Part shown: piece by piece, positions 47,123 to 55,490 of the stretch
Layout of the letters: every line of letters starts with the position of its first letter
Position numbering within the stretch: position 1 is the stretch's first letter
Assembly (NCBI RefSeq): GCF_003369795.1
Contig: NZ_CP026730.1
Span: 5,571,001 to 5,635,000 of the forward strand
Source of the DNA: Streptomyces sp. CB09001
Lineage (GTDB): Bacteria; Actinomycetota; Actinomycetes; Streptomycetales; Streptomycetaceae
DNA: 64,000 nucleotides
Reading direction: 5' to 3'
Made by a program: the position numbers and the translations under genes
Notes under the pieces: model-generated
Databases searched by the model: none
What the model was told of the DNA's origin: nothing
The model's input: the letters and a program-made list of their open reading frames with translations, nothing else

Positions 47123-47710
47123 ATGGCCAAGACCAGTACGACGACCCAGGGGCTGCGAGCGGCGATCGAGCGCAGCGGCTACTACCCGGCCCTCGTGGCC
47201 GAGGCGGTGGAGGCCGCCGTGGGCGGCGAGCCCGTGCGGTCTTACCTGGTCCACCAGGAGACGACGTTCGACCAGAACGAGGTGCGCCGGCACGTGACCG
47301 TGCTGGTGCTCACCGGCAACCGCTTCATCGTCAGCCACACCGACGAGCAGGCCGCCGACGACACCTCCCCGACGCCGTACGCCACGACGTCCACGGAGTC
47401 CGTCAAGCTCGGCCGGATCTCGTCCATCGTCGTCAGCCGCGTCGTCGCCAACCCGGAGCAGTACAAGCCGGGCACTCTGCCCCGCGAGATCGTGCTGACC
47501 ATCGGCTGGGGCGCCGTCTCCCGCCTCGACCTGGAGCCCGCCGCCTGCGGCGACCCCAACTGCGAGGCCGACCACGGCTACACGGGCAGCTCGACGGCCG
47601 ACGACCTCAGCCTGCGCGTCAGCGAGGCCGGGGACGGCCCCGAGACGGTGCGCCAGGCGCTCACCTTCGCCCAGGCCCTCTCCGAGGCGACCGCGGACTC
47701 CGCCCGCTGA
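47123..47710 (+). CDS. DUF5998 family protein
   Basis: A 195-aa soluble protein of the actinobacterial DUF5998 family, function unknown. Conserved-looking parts are GLRAAIERSGYYPALVAEAV at the N-terminus, the strand FDQNEVRRHVTVLVLT and the cysteine pair in ACGDPNCEADHGYTG near residue 150. Pairs of histidine and cysteine there could bind a metal. TAGGAT (47110-47115) ends seven bases before the ATG, with no ribosome-binding site, so ATG 47123 from a leaderless mRNA is preferred over 47114. Its stop overlaps the next start (TGATG). Confidence 0.85.
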   Translation: MAKTSTTTQGLRAAIERSGYYPALVAEAVEAAVGGEPVRSYLVHQETTFDQNEVRRHVTVLVLTGNRFIVSHTDEQAADDTSPTPYATTSTESVKLGRISSIVVSRVVANPEQYKPGTLPREIVLTIGWGAVSRLDLEPAACGDPNCEADHGYTGSSTADDLSLRVSEAGDGPETVRQALTFAQALSEATADSAR

Positions 47711-48903
47711 TGGTGCAGCACACCGCCTGGGACACCCACCCGGAACCGCTCCCCGTCGACTCCGCCCCCGTACCCGAGTACGGCCGGGGCTCCCTCGCCG
47801 ACCTGCTGCCCACCCTGGCCGCCGGCCTCGGTGTCCCCGGCATGACCGCGGGGATCACCGAACTGACCCCCGCCGACCGCAACTGCGTCTTCCTGATCGA
47901 CGGCCTCGGCTGGGAGCAGCTGCGCGCGCACCCCGAGGACGCCCCCTTCCTCAGTTCCCTCCTGGGCAGCTCGCGGGGCGGCACGGGGCGCCCGATCACC
48001 GCCGGCTACCCGGCGACCACGGCGACCTCCCTCGCCTCCGTGGGCACCGGCCTCCCGCCGGGCGCCCACGGCCTGCCCGGATACACGGTGCGCAATCCCG
48101 ACACCGGCGCCCTGATGAACCAGCTCCGCTGGCAGCCGTGGACCGCGCCCGGCCCCTGGCAGCCCCACCCCACCGTCTTCGGGCTCGCCCACGAGGCGGG
48201 GGTGCACGCGGCCCAGGTCTCCTCGCCCACCTTCGCCAACACCCCGCTGACCAAGGTCGCGCTCAGCGGCGGCGAGTTCCACGGACGCCTGTCCGGCGAG
48301 GACCGGATGGACTGCGCCGCCGAGCAGCTGGCCCGCGCTGACCGCGCCCTCGTCTACACCTACTACGCCGAGGTCGACGGCGCCGGCCACCGCTTCGGCG
48401 TCGACTCCGACACCTGGCGCGGCCAGCTCGGCCACGTCGACCGGCTCGTCCAGCGCCTCGCCGAGCGGCTGCCGCCGCGCAGTGCCCTGTACGTCACCGC
48501 CGACCACGGCATGGTCGACGTGCCGTTCGACGAGGAGCACCGCATCGACTTCGACGAGGACTGGGAGCTGAAGGCGGGCGTCGCCCTCCTGGGCGGCGAG
48601 GGCCGCGCCCGCCACGTCTACGCCGTCCCCGGCGCCCACAACGACGTGCTGTTCTGCTGGCGCGAGGTGCTCGGCGAGCAGTTCTGGGTGGCGTCCCGGG
48701 ACGAGGCGATCGCCGCGGGCTGGTTCGGCCCCCGCATCGACGACCGTGTCTACGACCGCATCGGCGACGTGGTCGCCGCGGCGCGCGACGACGTCCTGGT
48801 CATCGCCTCGGAGCGCGAGCCCAAGGAGTCGGCGATGGTCGGCAACCACGGTTCGATGACGCCCGCCGAGCAGCTCGTCCCGCTGCTCGAAGTACGCTCC
48901 TGA
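47710..48903 (+). CDS. Alkaline phosphatase / nucleotide pyrophosphatase superfamily protein
   Basis: A 397-aa member of the phosphodiesterase/nucleotide pyrophosphatase group (PF01663-like). The metal-binding order is seen: FLIDGLGWE (Asp63 region), the nucleophile threonine in GYPATTATSLASVGTG, YAEVDGAGHRFG, TADHGMVD, and the C-terminal GNHGS. No signal peptide is present, so it is cytoplasmic, unlike many homologues. The substrate is unknown. It is translationally coupled to the DUF5998 gene, and thymidine kinase follows 47 bases later. Confidence 0.9.
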   Translation: MVQHTAWDTHPEPLPVDSAPVPEYGRGSLADLLPTLAAGLGVPGMTAGITELTPADRNCVFLIDGLGWEQLRAHPEDAPFLSSLLGSSRGGTGRPITAGYPATTATSLASVGTGLPPGAHGLPGYTVRNPDTGALMNQLRWQPWTAPGPWQPHPTVFGLAHEAGVHAAQVSSPTFANTPLTKVALSGGEFHGRLSGEDRMDCAAEQLARADRALVYTYYAEVDGAGHRFGVDSDTWRGQLGHVDRLVQRLAERLPPRSALYVTADHGMVDVPFDEEHRIDFDEDWELKAGVALLGGEGRARHVYAVPGAHNDVLFCWREVLGEQFWVASRDEAIAAGWFGPRIDDRVYDRIGDVVAAARDDVLVIASEREPKESAMVGNHGSMTPAEQLVPLLEVRS

Positions 48904-48950
48904 TCCTCTCCGCTCCACCGATCCCGCTGCCGAAAGGTGCCCAACCCCTC

Positions 48951-49601
48951 ATGCCCGAGCTGGTGTTCTTCTCCGGAACGATGGACTGCGGGAAGTCGAC
49001 ACTGGCTCTCCAGATCGAGCACAACCGCTCGGCGCGCGGACTGGCCGGCATGATCTTCACCCGCGACGACCGTGCGGGCGAGGGCAAGCTCTCCTCCCGC
49101 CTCGGCCTCGTCACCGACGCGGTCGAGGTCGGGGACGGCCAGGACCTGTACGCCCACGTCGTCGACCACCTCTCGCAGGGCGGCCGGGTGGACTACGTGA
49201 TCGCGGACGAGGCACAGTTCCTCGCGCCGGACCAGATCGACCAGCTCGCGCGCGTGGTCGACGACCTCGACGTCGACGTGTACGCGTTCGGCATCACCAC
49301 CGACTTCCGCTCCAAGCTCTTCCCGGGCTCGCAGCGGCTGGTGGAACTCGCCGACCGCGTCGAGGTGCTCCAGGTGGAGGCCCTGTGCTGGTGCGGAGCC
49401 CGCGCCACGCACAACGCCCGAACCGTGGGCGGCGTCATGGTCGTCGAGGGCGCCCAGGTGGTCGTCGGGGACGTTGCCCAGTCCCCCGACGAGATCGGCT
49501 ACGAGGTGCTGTGCCGACGCCACCACCGCAGGCGGATGACGAGCGCGACGGCGCGGGCGGCGGCGCTCTCGCCGGACGTGCTGCCGGTCTCCACCACGTG
49601 A
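48951..49601 (+). CDS. tdk: Thymidine kinase
   Basis: A 216-aa type II thymidine kinase of the salvage pathway, phosphorylating thymidine to dTMP. Walker A is GTMDCGKST (9-17), and the Walker B-like strand with catalytic glutamate is VIADEAQFL near residue 86. The lasso/zinc region has CWCGARATHNART and the closing CRRHH, giving a Cys4-like site. The last 25 residues are a divergent tail. The gene may be expressed with the two upstream genes. It ends 29 bases from a convergent glycosidase. Confidence 0.94.
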   Translation: MPELVFFSGTMDCGKSTLALQIEHNRSARGLAGMIFTRDDRAGEGKLSSRLGLVTDAVEVGDGQDLYAHVVDHLSQGGRVDYVIADEAQFLAPDQIDQLARVVDDLDVDVYAFGITTDFRSKLFPGSQRLVELADRVEVLQVEALCWCGARATHNARTVGGVMVVEGAQVVVGDVAQSPDEIGYEVLCRRHHRRRMTSATARAAALSPDVLPVSTT

Positions 49602-49608
49602 GTGCCCA

Positions 49609-49626
49609 GGCCGGCGCGTGCCGGCC
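49609..49626. terminator. Bidirectional terminator between tdk and the GH36 gene
   Basis: GGCCGGC pairs with GCCGGCC around a four-base GCGT loop and fills most of the 29-base gap between the two convergent stop codons. Confidence 0.65.
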
Positions 49627-49630
49627 CTGA

Positions 49631-51700
49631 TCAGCCGATGTGCTCGGCCACGATGAGCTGGAACCGCTCGAAGGCCAGCTCCACGGTGTTGTGCCGAGCG
49701 TCGACGGTTCCGAGAGAGGTGCCGTTGAACGGGTCGGTCAGGCGGTACCTGCCGCGGCCCAGGCCACGCAGCTCGACCGTCCCGTCCCACCGCCCGGCGT
49801 AGAAGGCGTAGTGCAGGGTCGCGCCCTTGGCCACCACGTGCGCCTCGGGCTTGTCGAAACCGATGTCGTACAGCTCGCCCCGGTACTCGCCCGTGGACAG
49901 CATGTTCTCCTCGTACAGAATCATCCACCGGCGCCAGAGGGCTTCCCTTTCCGGCGTGAGCACGATCCCGTCGTCCGGGCCCGCGGGGTAGGTGAACTTC
50001 GTCGACAGGACGGCTCCCACACCGTAGCTGGAGGCGAAGTCGTCGCCGCCGTCGCTCAGTTCGACGTGGTCGCCGGAGTAGCTGCTGCCCCGGCCCATCA
50101 GCGCCTTCATCGTCTTGCCCTTCGTACGGACCTGGTACGACGAGAGCGGGTCCGAGCTCGGGTACTGGTCGACGTAGGGGAGGTTGTGGAAGGCGAAGGC
50201 GGTGCCGCAGGGGCAGAGCTCGACCACGGCGTCGCGGTTCGCCTCGTGCGCGGCCTCGTACACCGCCTTCCAGAACTGCGCGAGACCCTCGGTGGATTCC
50301 TCGGGGCGGGCATGCCCGTGTGCCGGGTTGTAGCAGGGCGTGACGGCGTTGAGGTGCTGGCCGTCGATCTTGAGCCCTTCGTATCCCCAGTCGCCGATGA
50401 ACCGCTTCACCTGCCCGACGAAGTAGTCCACCGTCGGCCGGTACGCGGGGCACAGGGTCCAGGCGTCCCACCAGCTCACGCGCTGCTTGTTGCCCTCACG
50501 ATCCAGCAGGAGCATGTCGGAGCGGTTCTGGTACAGGCTGCTCTCCGGGTCCGCCGCCAGCGGAGCCCACCACAGGCGCGGACGCAGGCCGGCGTCCCGG
50601 ATCTGCTGGGTGAAGGCCCGCATGTCCCTCGCGCCCCGCGGAAACTTCCGCGGGTCCAGCTCCCAGTCGCCCTCGTTGGTCTGCCAGCCGTCGTCGAGCA
50701 CCGCCCACTTGAGGCCGACCTCACGCACCTTGGGGAGCGTTTTGACGACCTGCTCGACGGTGAAGTCCCGCTCGTAGCCCCAGGCGCACCACATGGGTTC
50801 CAGGGCCGGTCCGGGCGTCCTGGGCGCACGCTGGCCGACGTCGCTCATGTAGTCGCGATAGCGCTGGAGCGGTGCGAAATGGTCGCCCGGCAGGGCGGTC
50901 AGGAAGGTGGTGTCGGTGGTCAGGCGCCGCCCCGGCTCCAGGGTCACAGGGGTGTCGCCCTCGACGGCGAGGCTCGCTCCGCCGGCCGTGCTGCGAACCG
51001 GCAGGCGCAGCATCCTGGCCACGGGTTCGACGTGTCCGACGGAGAGACCGGCCCCCGGCCGCCACACGGTCGCCAGGGGGGTGCCGCCGCCGTAGTCGGA
51101 GGCGTCCATCCCCAGCGAGTTCTCCTGGACGAACCCGTCCGTCATCGGCCGCACCCAGTCGCGACGGTCCTCGTACGTGGTTCCCGAGAAGGTGTGGAAG
51201 CCGCCGGGAACCTCCAGGAGTTCGTGGGCCCCGCTGCGCCATCCGGTGACCGCCAGCGGGACACCGGTCCCGTTGGAGTAGGTCACCTTCATCACGATCA
51301 TCCCGGTCAGGCGCCGGAAGGAAGTCAGCTCCACCGTCTTGCGGACCCCGGCCGCGGACGTGCCCCAGACGGTCACGCTCACGCCCGCGCCGTGCCGGGA
51401 ATGCCGGGTCCTGCGGGTCTCGTGCCCGCCGTACGTGAACTCCTCGATCGCCCCGCCGTCCACCAGCAGGGCCTCACCGGCGTCGAAGCGGGTGACGTCG
51501 ACGCCCCGCAACGCCACCCGGCTGCGCAGCCGGTCGTCGAACTCCAGGGTGATGGAGGTGTCGCCGACCCCGACGAGGTCGGGGCCGCGGTGCGGTGCGG
51601 CGGCCGCGGGGGTGGCGCCCAGGGCCACCGAGGGGAAGGCGGCCAGGCCGGCACCTCCCAGCGCCACCTTCAGTACGCTGCGCCGGTTCACATCCGTCAT
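49631..51700 (-). CDS. Tat-exported GH36-type alpha-galactosidase-like glycosidase
   Basis: A 689-aa glycoside hydrolase of clan D (GH36-like). The N-terminus carries a twin-arginine signal (NRRSVLKVALGGAGLAAF) ending near AAA, so it is exported folded. A beta-sandwich domain covers about 40-300 and the barrel 300-610, with CAWGYERDFTVEQV, LDDGWQTNEGDW and the nucleophile aspartate in GLKIDGQHL. A second aspartate in SSDPLSSYQVRT is the likely acid/base. ATG 51700 opens the Tat motif. The neighbouring aga/kba genes suggest it releases galactose, N-acetylgalactosamine or a related sugar from polymers. Confidence 0.88.
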   Translation of the reverse strand: MTDVNRRSVLKVALGGAGLAAFPSVALGATPAAAAPHRGPDLVGVGDTSITLEFDDRLRSRVALRGVDVTRFDAGEALLVDGGAIEEFTYGGHETRRTRHSRHGAGVSVTVWGTSAAGVRKTVELTSFRRLTGMIVMKVTYSNGTGVPLAVTGWRSGAHELLEVPGGFHTFSGTTYEDRRDWVRPMTDGFVQENSLGMDASDYGGGTPLATVWRPGAGLSVGHVEPVARMLRLPVRSTAGGASLAVEGDTPVTLEPGRRLTTDTTFLTALPGDHFAPLQRYRDYMSDVGQRAPRTPGPALEPMWCAWGYERDFTVEQVVKTLPKVREVGLKWAVLDDGWQTNEGDWELDPRKFPRGARDMRAFTQQIRDAGLRPRLWWAPLAADPESSLYQNRSDMLLLDREGNKQRVSWWDAWTLCPAYRPTVDYFVGQVKRFIGDWGYEGLKIDGQHLNAVTPCYNPAHGHARPEESTEGLAQFWKAVYEAAHEANRDAVVELCPCGTAFAFHNLPYVDQYPSSDPLSSYQVRTKGKTMKALMGRGSSYSGDHVELSDGGDDFASSYGVGAVLSTKFTYPAGPDDGIVLTPEREALWRRWMILYEENMLSTGEYRGELYDIGFDKPEAHVVAKGATLHYAFYAGRWDGTVELRGLGRGRYRLTDPFNGTSLGTVDARHNTVELAFERFQLIVAEHIG

Positions 51701-51812
51701 GTGGGCCTCTCTCTCGGAGCAGGCTCTGGTCTGTAACCGGCTCCTCGAACGGAGTCGGGACTCCCGTGAGGGCGAGGACGGCGTCATCGGGCTCCGGGTG
51801 GCCTGCATCGAG

Positions 51813-51842
51813 AACGTAAGTGGTATTTGATCGGCATGTCAA
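51813..51842 (-). promoter_or_regulatory. Promoter of the GH36 gene
   Basis: On the minus strand, TTGACA (51837-51842) is a perfect -35, followed after 17-18 bases by TTACGT/TACGTT (51813-51819) as -10. Transcription would begin about 105 bases before the start codon. Direct copies of GGACC flank the -35 on its upstream side and may bind the divergent GntR regulator. Confidence 0.65.
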
Positions 51843-51943
51843 TGGTCCAAAGGTCCGTCACGGCCCAGGAGTTCACGTCGTGCCGGTAGGGAGGCGAGGG
51901 ATCCGGATGCCTGCACCGCCGGCCGAACCGGTACGCTTCTGGT

Positions 51944-52732
51944 ATGACCGAAGCGAGTACGCCGATGCCCAGGGGCCTCTTCGCCGACGACGCCCTCCCG
52001 CTGTACGAGCGCACGGCCGCGCGGCTCCTCGACGACCTGCGTGCCGCCGCCGCCCGCCCCGGTGACCGGCTGCCCTCCGAGCGGGCTCTGGTCACTCGGT
52101 ACGCCGTCTCGCGCGTGACCCTGCGAGCCGCGCTCGCCCAGCTGGAGGCGCGGGGCGTCGTGCGGCCGTCGTCCTCGCGCGGGTGGTTCGTCGCCGAACC
52201 CGGTCTGTTCCCCGAAGCGGTGACGGCGCCGGCCTCGACCGTTCCCCAGGTCCAGGGATTCGCCGACTACGCCGAGGCCAACGGCCTGACGACGGCCAGC
52301 AAGGTGCTCTCCGCCACCGTCCGTCCGGCCACCGTGGCGGAGGCCGAGCAGCTCCGGATCGCCCCGGGCGCCGACCTCTTCGACCTCCACCGGCTGCGCT
52401 TCCTGGACGGCCTGCTGGTCGTGCTTGAGCACAACCGGCTGCCACTGTCTGCCTGCCCGGCCCTGGCCGACGCCGACTTCAGCACCGCCTCGCTGTACGC
52501 CACCCTGCGTGCCGCCGACCCGCCGCAGCTCCCCAGGGTCGCCGACTACTCGGTCGAAGCCCGCCACCCGACGGCACGGGAGATGGAGCTGCTCGAGATC
52601 GGGGCGACCATGCCGATGCTGGTCGCGACCCAGCTGACCTCCAACCAGGACGCCCGCCCGATCGAACTGACCGTCCAGGTCTACCGGGGGGACCGCTACC
52701 GGTTCCGGGCCTCCATCACCAACCAGACCTGA
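51944..52732 (+). CDS. GntR family regulator, HutC/UTRA type
   Basis: A 262-aa regulator. The winged HTH at about 20-85 reads LPSERALVTRYAVSRVTLRA and ends with the wing GVVRPSSSRGWFV. The UTRA effector domain (100-250) includes EAEQLRIAPGADLFDLHRLR and PIELTVQVYRGDRYRF, as in regulators that bind sugar phosphates such as DasR, AgaR2-like and NagR. It sits between the GH36 gene and kbaZ and probably controls both, with an amino-sugar or tagatose phosphate as inducer. TACGCT lies six bases before the ATG, suggesting a leaderless mRNA. Confidence 0.9.
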   Translation: MTEASTPMPRGLFADDALPLYERTAARLLDDLRAAAARPGDRLPSERALVTRYAVSRVTLRAALAQLEARGVVRPSSSRGWFVAEPGLFPEAVTAPASTVPQVQGFADYAEANGLTTASKVLSATVRPATVAEAEQLRIAPGADLFDLHRLRFLDGLLVVLEHNRLPLSACPALADADFSTASLYATLRAADPPQLPRVADYSVEARHPTAREMELLEIGATMPMLVATQLTSNQDARPIELTVQVYRGDRYRFRASITNQT

Positions 52733-52797
52733 ACCGACCGGACCTGAGCCGACCGGACCTGAGCCGACCGGACCTGAGCCGACCGGACCTGAACCTG
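52726..52797 (+). repeat. 15-bp tandem repeat over the gntR stop codon
   Basis: GACCTGAGCCGACCG and a variant occur four times in tandem plus a partial fifth copy, starting inside the last codons of the regulator. Copy changes would not alter the protein, because the stop codon is in the first unit. A long hairpin follows directly. Confidence 0.8.
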
Positions 52798-52799
52798 CC

Positions 52800-52834
52800 C
52801 GAGCCGGGCGTCGGAGCAGCCGACGCCCGGCTCG
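52800..52834 (+). terminator. Terminator after gntR
   Basis: A perfect 15-bp stem (CGAGCCGGGCGTCGG with its complement) closes a five-base AGCAG loop between gntR and kbaZ. kbaZ is therefore expected to have its own promoter, which is seen just downstream. Confidence 0.8.
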
Positions 52835-52874
52835 GCGCCGTTTCACCGGACATCAGGGAATACCGGAAGCATAC

Positions 52875-52915
52875 CAATAGAGACTATTGACGGCCGAAAA
52901 TAAGACCAGTAACGT
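52875..52915 (+). promoter_or_regulatory. kbaZ promoter with overlapping operator
   Basis: TTGACG (52887-52892), a 17-base spacer and TAACGT (52910-52915) form a good promoter. CAATAG and CTATTG (52875-52889) are perfect six-base arms around three bases and overlap the -35. A dimer bound there would block the promoter; the UTRA-type regulator encoded upstream is the obvious candidate. Confidence 0.7.
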
Positions 52916-52979
52916 TCCGCATGAGCTTCGGGCCATCGCGGCAAACGGGCTCAAACTGCACTTCAGTAAGGGGTTGGCG

Positions 52980-54287
52980 ATGCAGAGCCCGTTGGACGAG
53001 GTCGTCCGGCGTCAGAAGGCCGGACGACCACAGGGCATCACCTCCGTGTGCTCGGCCCATCCGCTGGTCATCGAGGCGGCCGTGATGCAGGCACGCGAGA
53101 CCGGTGGTCCGGTACTGGTGGAGGCGACCTCGAACCAGGTCGACCAGTACGGGGGCTACACGGGCCTGCGGCCCGCGGACTTCCGTGACCTCGTGTACGG
53201 CATCGCGACGGAACGCGGTCTGCCACTGGACCGCGTCATTCTCGGCGGCGACCATCTCGGACCGAACCGGTGGCAGTCCCTGACGCCCGACGAGGCGATG
53301 CGGCAGGCCGATGCCCTGGTCGCGGCCTACGCGGAGGCGGGCTTCACCAAGATCCACCTGGACTGCAGCTTCGCCTGCGCCGGTGACCCCGCCCCGCTGA
53401 CCGACGACGTGGTCGCCGAACGCGCCGCGCGTCTGATCCGGGTGGCCGAGGACACGGTGGGCCCGGAGCGGGCGGAGCGGATCCGGTATGTGATCGGTAC
53501 CGAGGTGCCGACGCCCGGCGGCGCGCACGAGACCCTCGGCGCTCTGGTGCCCACCACGGCCGAGGCGGCGCGCACGACCCTGGAGCAGCACCGGAAGGCG
53601 TTCGCCCGGCACGGCGTCGAAGGGGTCTGGCCCCGCGTCATGGCCCTGGTGGTGCAGCCGGCCGTGGAGTTCGACCACCTGCGGGTCGTCGACTACCGGC
53701 GGGAGGCGACCGAGGAACTGCGCAAGGTCCTCGACGACGAGCCCACCATGGTCTACGAGGCCCACTCGACCGACTACCAGACCGCCGAGGCACTCACCGC
53801 GCTGGTCGAGGACCACTGGGCGGTCCTCAAGGTGGGCCCCGGTCTGACCTTCGCCCTGCGCGAGGCGCTGTTCGCCCTCGCCGCGATCGAGGACGAGCTG
53901 GTGCCGGCCGGCGAGCGGTCACGGCTTCCCGAGGTCGTCGAGCGGCGGATGCTCGCCGAGCCCGCCCAATGGGAGGGCTACTACCCGGGCGGCGACGCCG
54001 AGCAGCGCCTCGCACGCCGCTACAGCTACAGCGACCGGATGCGCTACTACTGGACCGACCCCGAGATCGAAGAGGCCCAGGCCCGCCTACTGGCCAACCT
54101 TTCGGCCGCGGCCGTCCCGTTGCCCCTGCTCAGCGCGCACCTTCCGCTCCAGTACGCCCGCGTCCGCCGTGGCGAGCTCGCCGCCCGCCCGCGCGAATTG
54201 GCCGTGGACCACGTCCGCGACGTCCTGCGCGACTACGACCGCGCCGCCGACCAGAACCGGAACCAGAACCAGAGGGAGTTCGTGTGA
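52980..54287 (+). CDS. kbaZ: Tagatose-bisphosphate aldolase non-catalytic subunit (GatZ/KbaZ family)
   Basis: A 435-aa GatZ/KbaZ-type protein that stabilises and activates the KbaY/GatY aldolase. The family blocks SVCSAHPLVIEAAVMQA, LVEATSNQVDQYGGYTG, ILGGDHLGPNRWQ, KIHLDCSFACAGDP and YVIGTEVPTPGGA are all present. ATG 52980 is chosen over TTG 52887: it has AAGGGG upstream, matches the family's N-terminus, and 52887 lies within the -35 element. It heads the operon kbaZ-agaS-kinase-permease. Some family members were once called tagatose-6-phosphate kinase; the aldolase-partner role is better supported. Confidence 0.9.
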   Translation: MQSPLDEVVRRQKAGRPQGITSVCSAHPLVIEAAVMQARETGGPVLVEATSNQVDQYGGYTGLRPADFRDLVYGIATERGLPLDRVILGGDHLGPNRWQSLTPDEAMRQADALVAAYAEAGFTKIHLDCSFACAGDPAPLTDDVVAERAARLIRVAEDTVGPERAERIRYVIGTEVPTPGGAHETLGALVPTTAEAARTTLEQHRKAFARHGVEGVWPRVMALVVQPAVEFDHLRVVDYRREATEELRKVLDDEPTMVYEAHSTDYQTAEALTALVEDHWAVLKVGPGLTFALREALFALAAIEDELVPAGERSRLPEVVERRMLAEPAQWEGYYPGGDAEQRLARRYSYSDRMRYYWTDPEIEEAQARLLANLSAAAVPLPLLSAHLPLQYARVRRGELAARPRELAVDHVRDVLRDYDRAADQNRNQNQREFV

Positions 54288-55441
54288 CCACGCCCCCCGG
54301 CACGCTGCCCGTCGACGACAGCGCTGTCCACACCGTCCGCGAGATCGCCCAGCAGCCCGCCCTGTGGCGGGAGGTCGACCGAATCGTCGGAGCCTCCAGG
54401 GAAGCGCTGGACGCGTTCCTGGATCCGCTCGTGGCACGCGGCGACCTGCGCGTGGTGCTCACCGGCGCCGGGACCTCCGCGTTCGCCGGCCAGGTGCTCC
54501 AGCCCTCCCTGGCACGGCACCTGGGGCGGCGCGTCGACGCGGTCCCCACCACGGACCTCGTCGCCGACCCCCGCGGGTGCCTCGCCGAGGACCTGCCCAC
54601 GCTGCTGGTCTCCTTCGCACGGTCGGGTGACAGCCCGGAGTCCGTCGCCGCCACCGCCCTGGCCGACCAGGTCCTCTCCGAGGTGCACCACCTCGTGATC
54701 ACCTGCAACGAGCAGGGCCGCCTGGCGCGCGAGCACGCGCAGCGGCCGAGGTCGCACGTGCTGCTGATGCCGGCCGCGTCCAACGACCGCGGCTTCGCCA
54801 TGACGTCGAGCTTCACCTGCATGACGCTCGCGGCCCTGCTCGCCCTGGGCAAGGACGCCCGCGACGGGGTCGCCGAACGCCTGGCACGGGCAGCGGAGTC
54901 GATCATCGAGGACGGCGCCGCCGGCCGCACGGCCGGCGCCCTGGTGGACCGCGCACCCGAGCGCATCGTCTTCCTCGGCAGCGGCCCGCTGAAGGGCCTC
55001 GCCGAGGAGTCGGCGCTGAAGGTGCTGGAGCTCACCGGCGGGACGCTCATGGCCGTCGCGGAGTCCTCGCTGGGCTTCCGGCACGGTCCCAAGGCGGTGC
55101 TCAACGAACGTTCGGTCGCGGTGGTGTACGTGTCGAACGACCCGTACACCCGCCAGTACGACCACGACATCGTCGCGGAGCTGCGCGGAAACCTTCCCGT
55201 CGGCAGTGTCGTCGCGGTCTCCGCGGAGACCGGCGCGGGAACGGAGGACGCCGATGCCTGGCCGCTCCCGGGCCTCGGCGACGTCGAGGACGCCGCCCTG
55301 GCACTGGCCGCCGTGGTGTACGCCCAGCTCATCGCCCTGCGCGCCTCCCAGGCCCGGGGTCTGCGGCCCGACAACCCGTTCCCCTCGGGTGAGGTCAACC
55401 GCGTGGTGCAGGGCGTGACCCTGCACTCCTTGAACGACTGA
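54284..55441 (+). CDS. agaS: AgaS-type SIS domain sugar isomerase/deaminase
   Basis: A 385-aa protein with two SIS (sugar isomerase) domains. Phosphosugar-binding elements are LTGAGTSAFAGQ and VSFARSGDSPESVA in the first, and FLGSGPLKGLAEESALKVLE with ESSLGFRHGPKAVL in the second. That layout matches AgaS, which deaminates and isomerises galactosamine-6-phosphate to tagatose-6-phosphate. GTG 54284 overlaps the kbaZ stop codon. With KbaY/KbaZ it would feed tagatose phosphates to the aldolase. Confidence 0.9.
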   Translation: MTTPPGTLPVDDSAVHTVREIAQQPALWREVDRIVGASREALDAFLDPLVARGDLRVVLTGAGTSAFAGQVLQPSLARHLGRRVDAVPTTDLVADPRGCLAEDLPTLLVSFARSGDSPESVAATALADQVLSEVHHLVITCNEQGRLAREHAQRPRSHVLLMPAASNDRGFAMTSSFTCMTLAALLALGKDARDGVAERLARAAESIIEDGAAGRTAGALVDRAPERIVFLGSGPLKGLAEESALKVLELTGGTLMAVAESSLGFRHGPKAVLNERSVAVVYVSNDPYTRQYDHDIVAELRGNLPVGSVVAVSAETGAGTEDADAWPLPGLGDVEDAALALAAVVYAQLIALRASQARGLRPDNPFPSGEVNRVVQGVTLHSLND

Positions 55442-55490
55442 TCGAAGTCAGCGACGGCGCGGATCGAGGGCGCCGGACGGAGGTACGACG

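Noticed and set aside
52887..52979. Longer kbaZ starting at TTG 52887
   Set aside because: The TTG is part of the -35 hexamer and of an operator palindrome; ATG 52980 has a ribosome-binding site and matches the GatZ/KbaZ N-terminus.
55100..55115. LexA-like GAAC/GTTC element
   Set aside because: GAACGTTC lacks the four-base spacer of the SOS box and is inside the agaS coding region.
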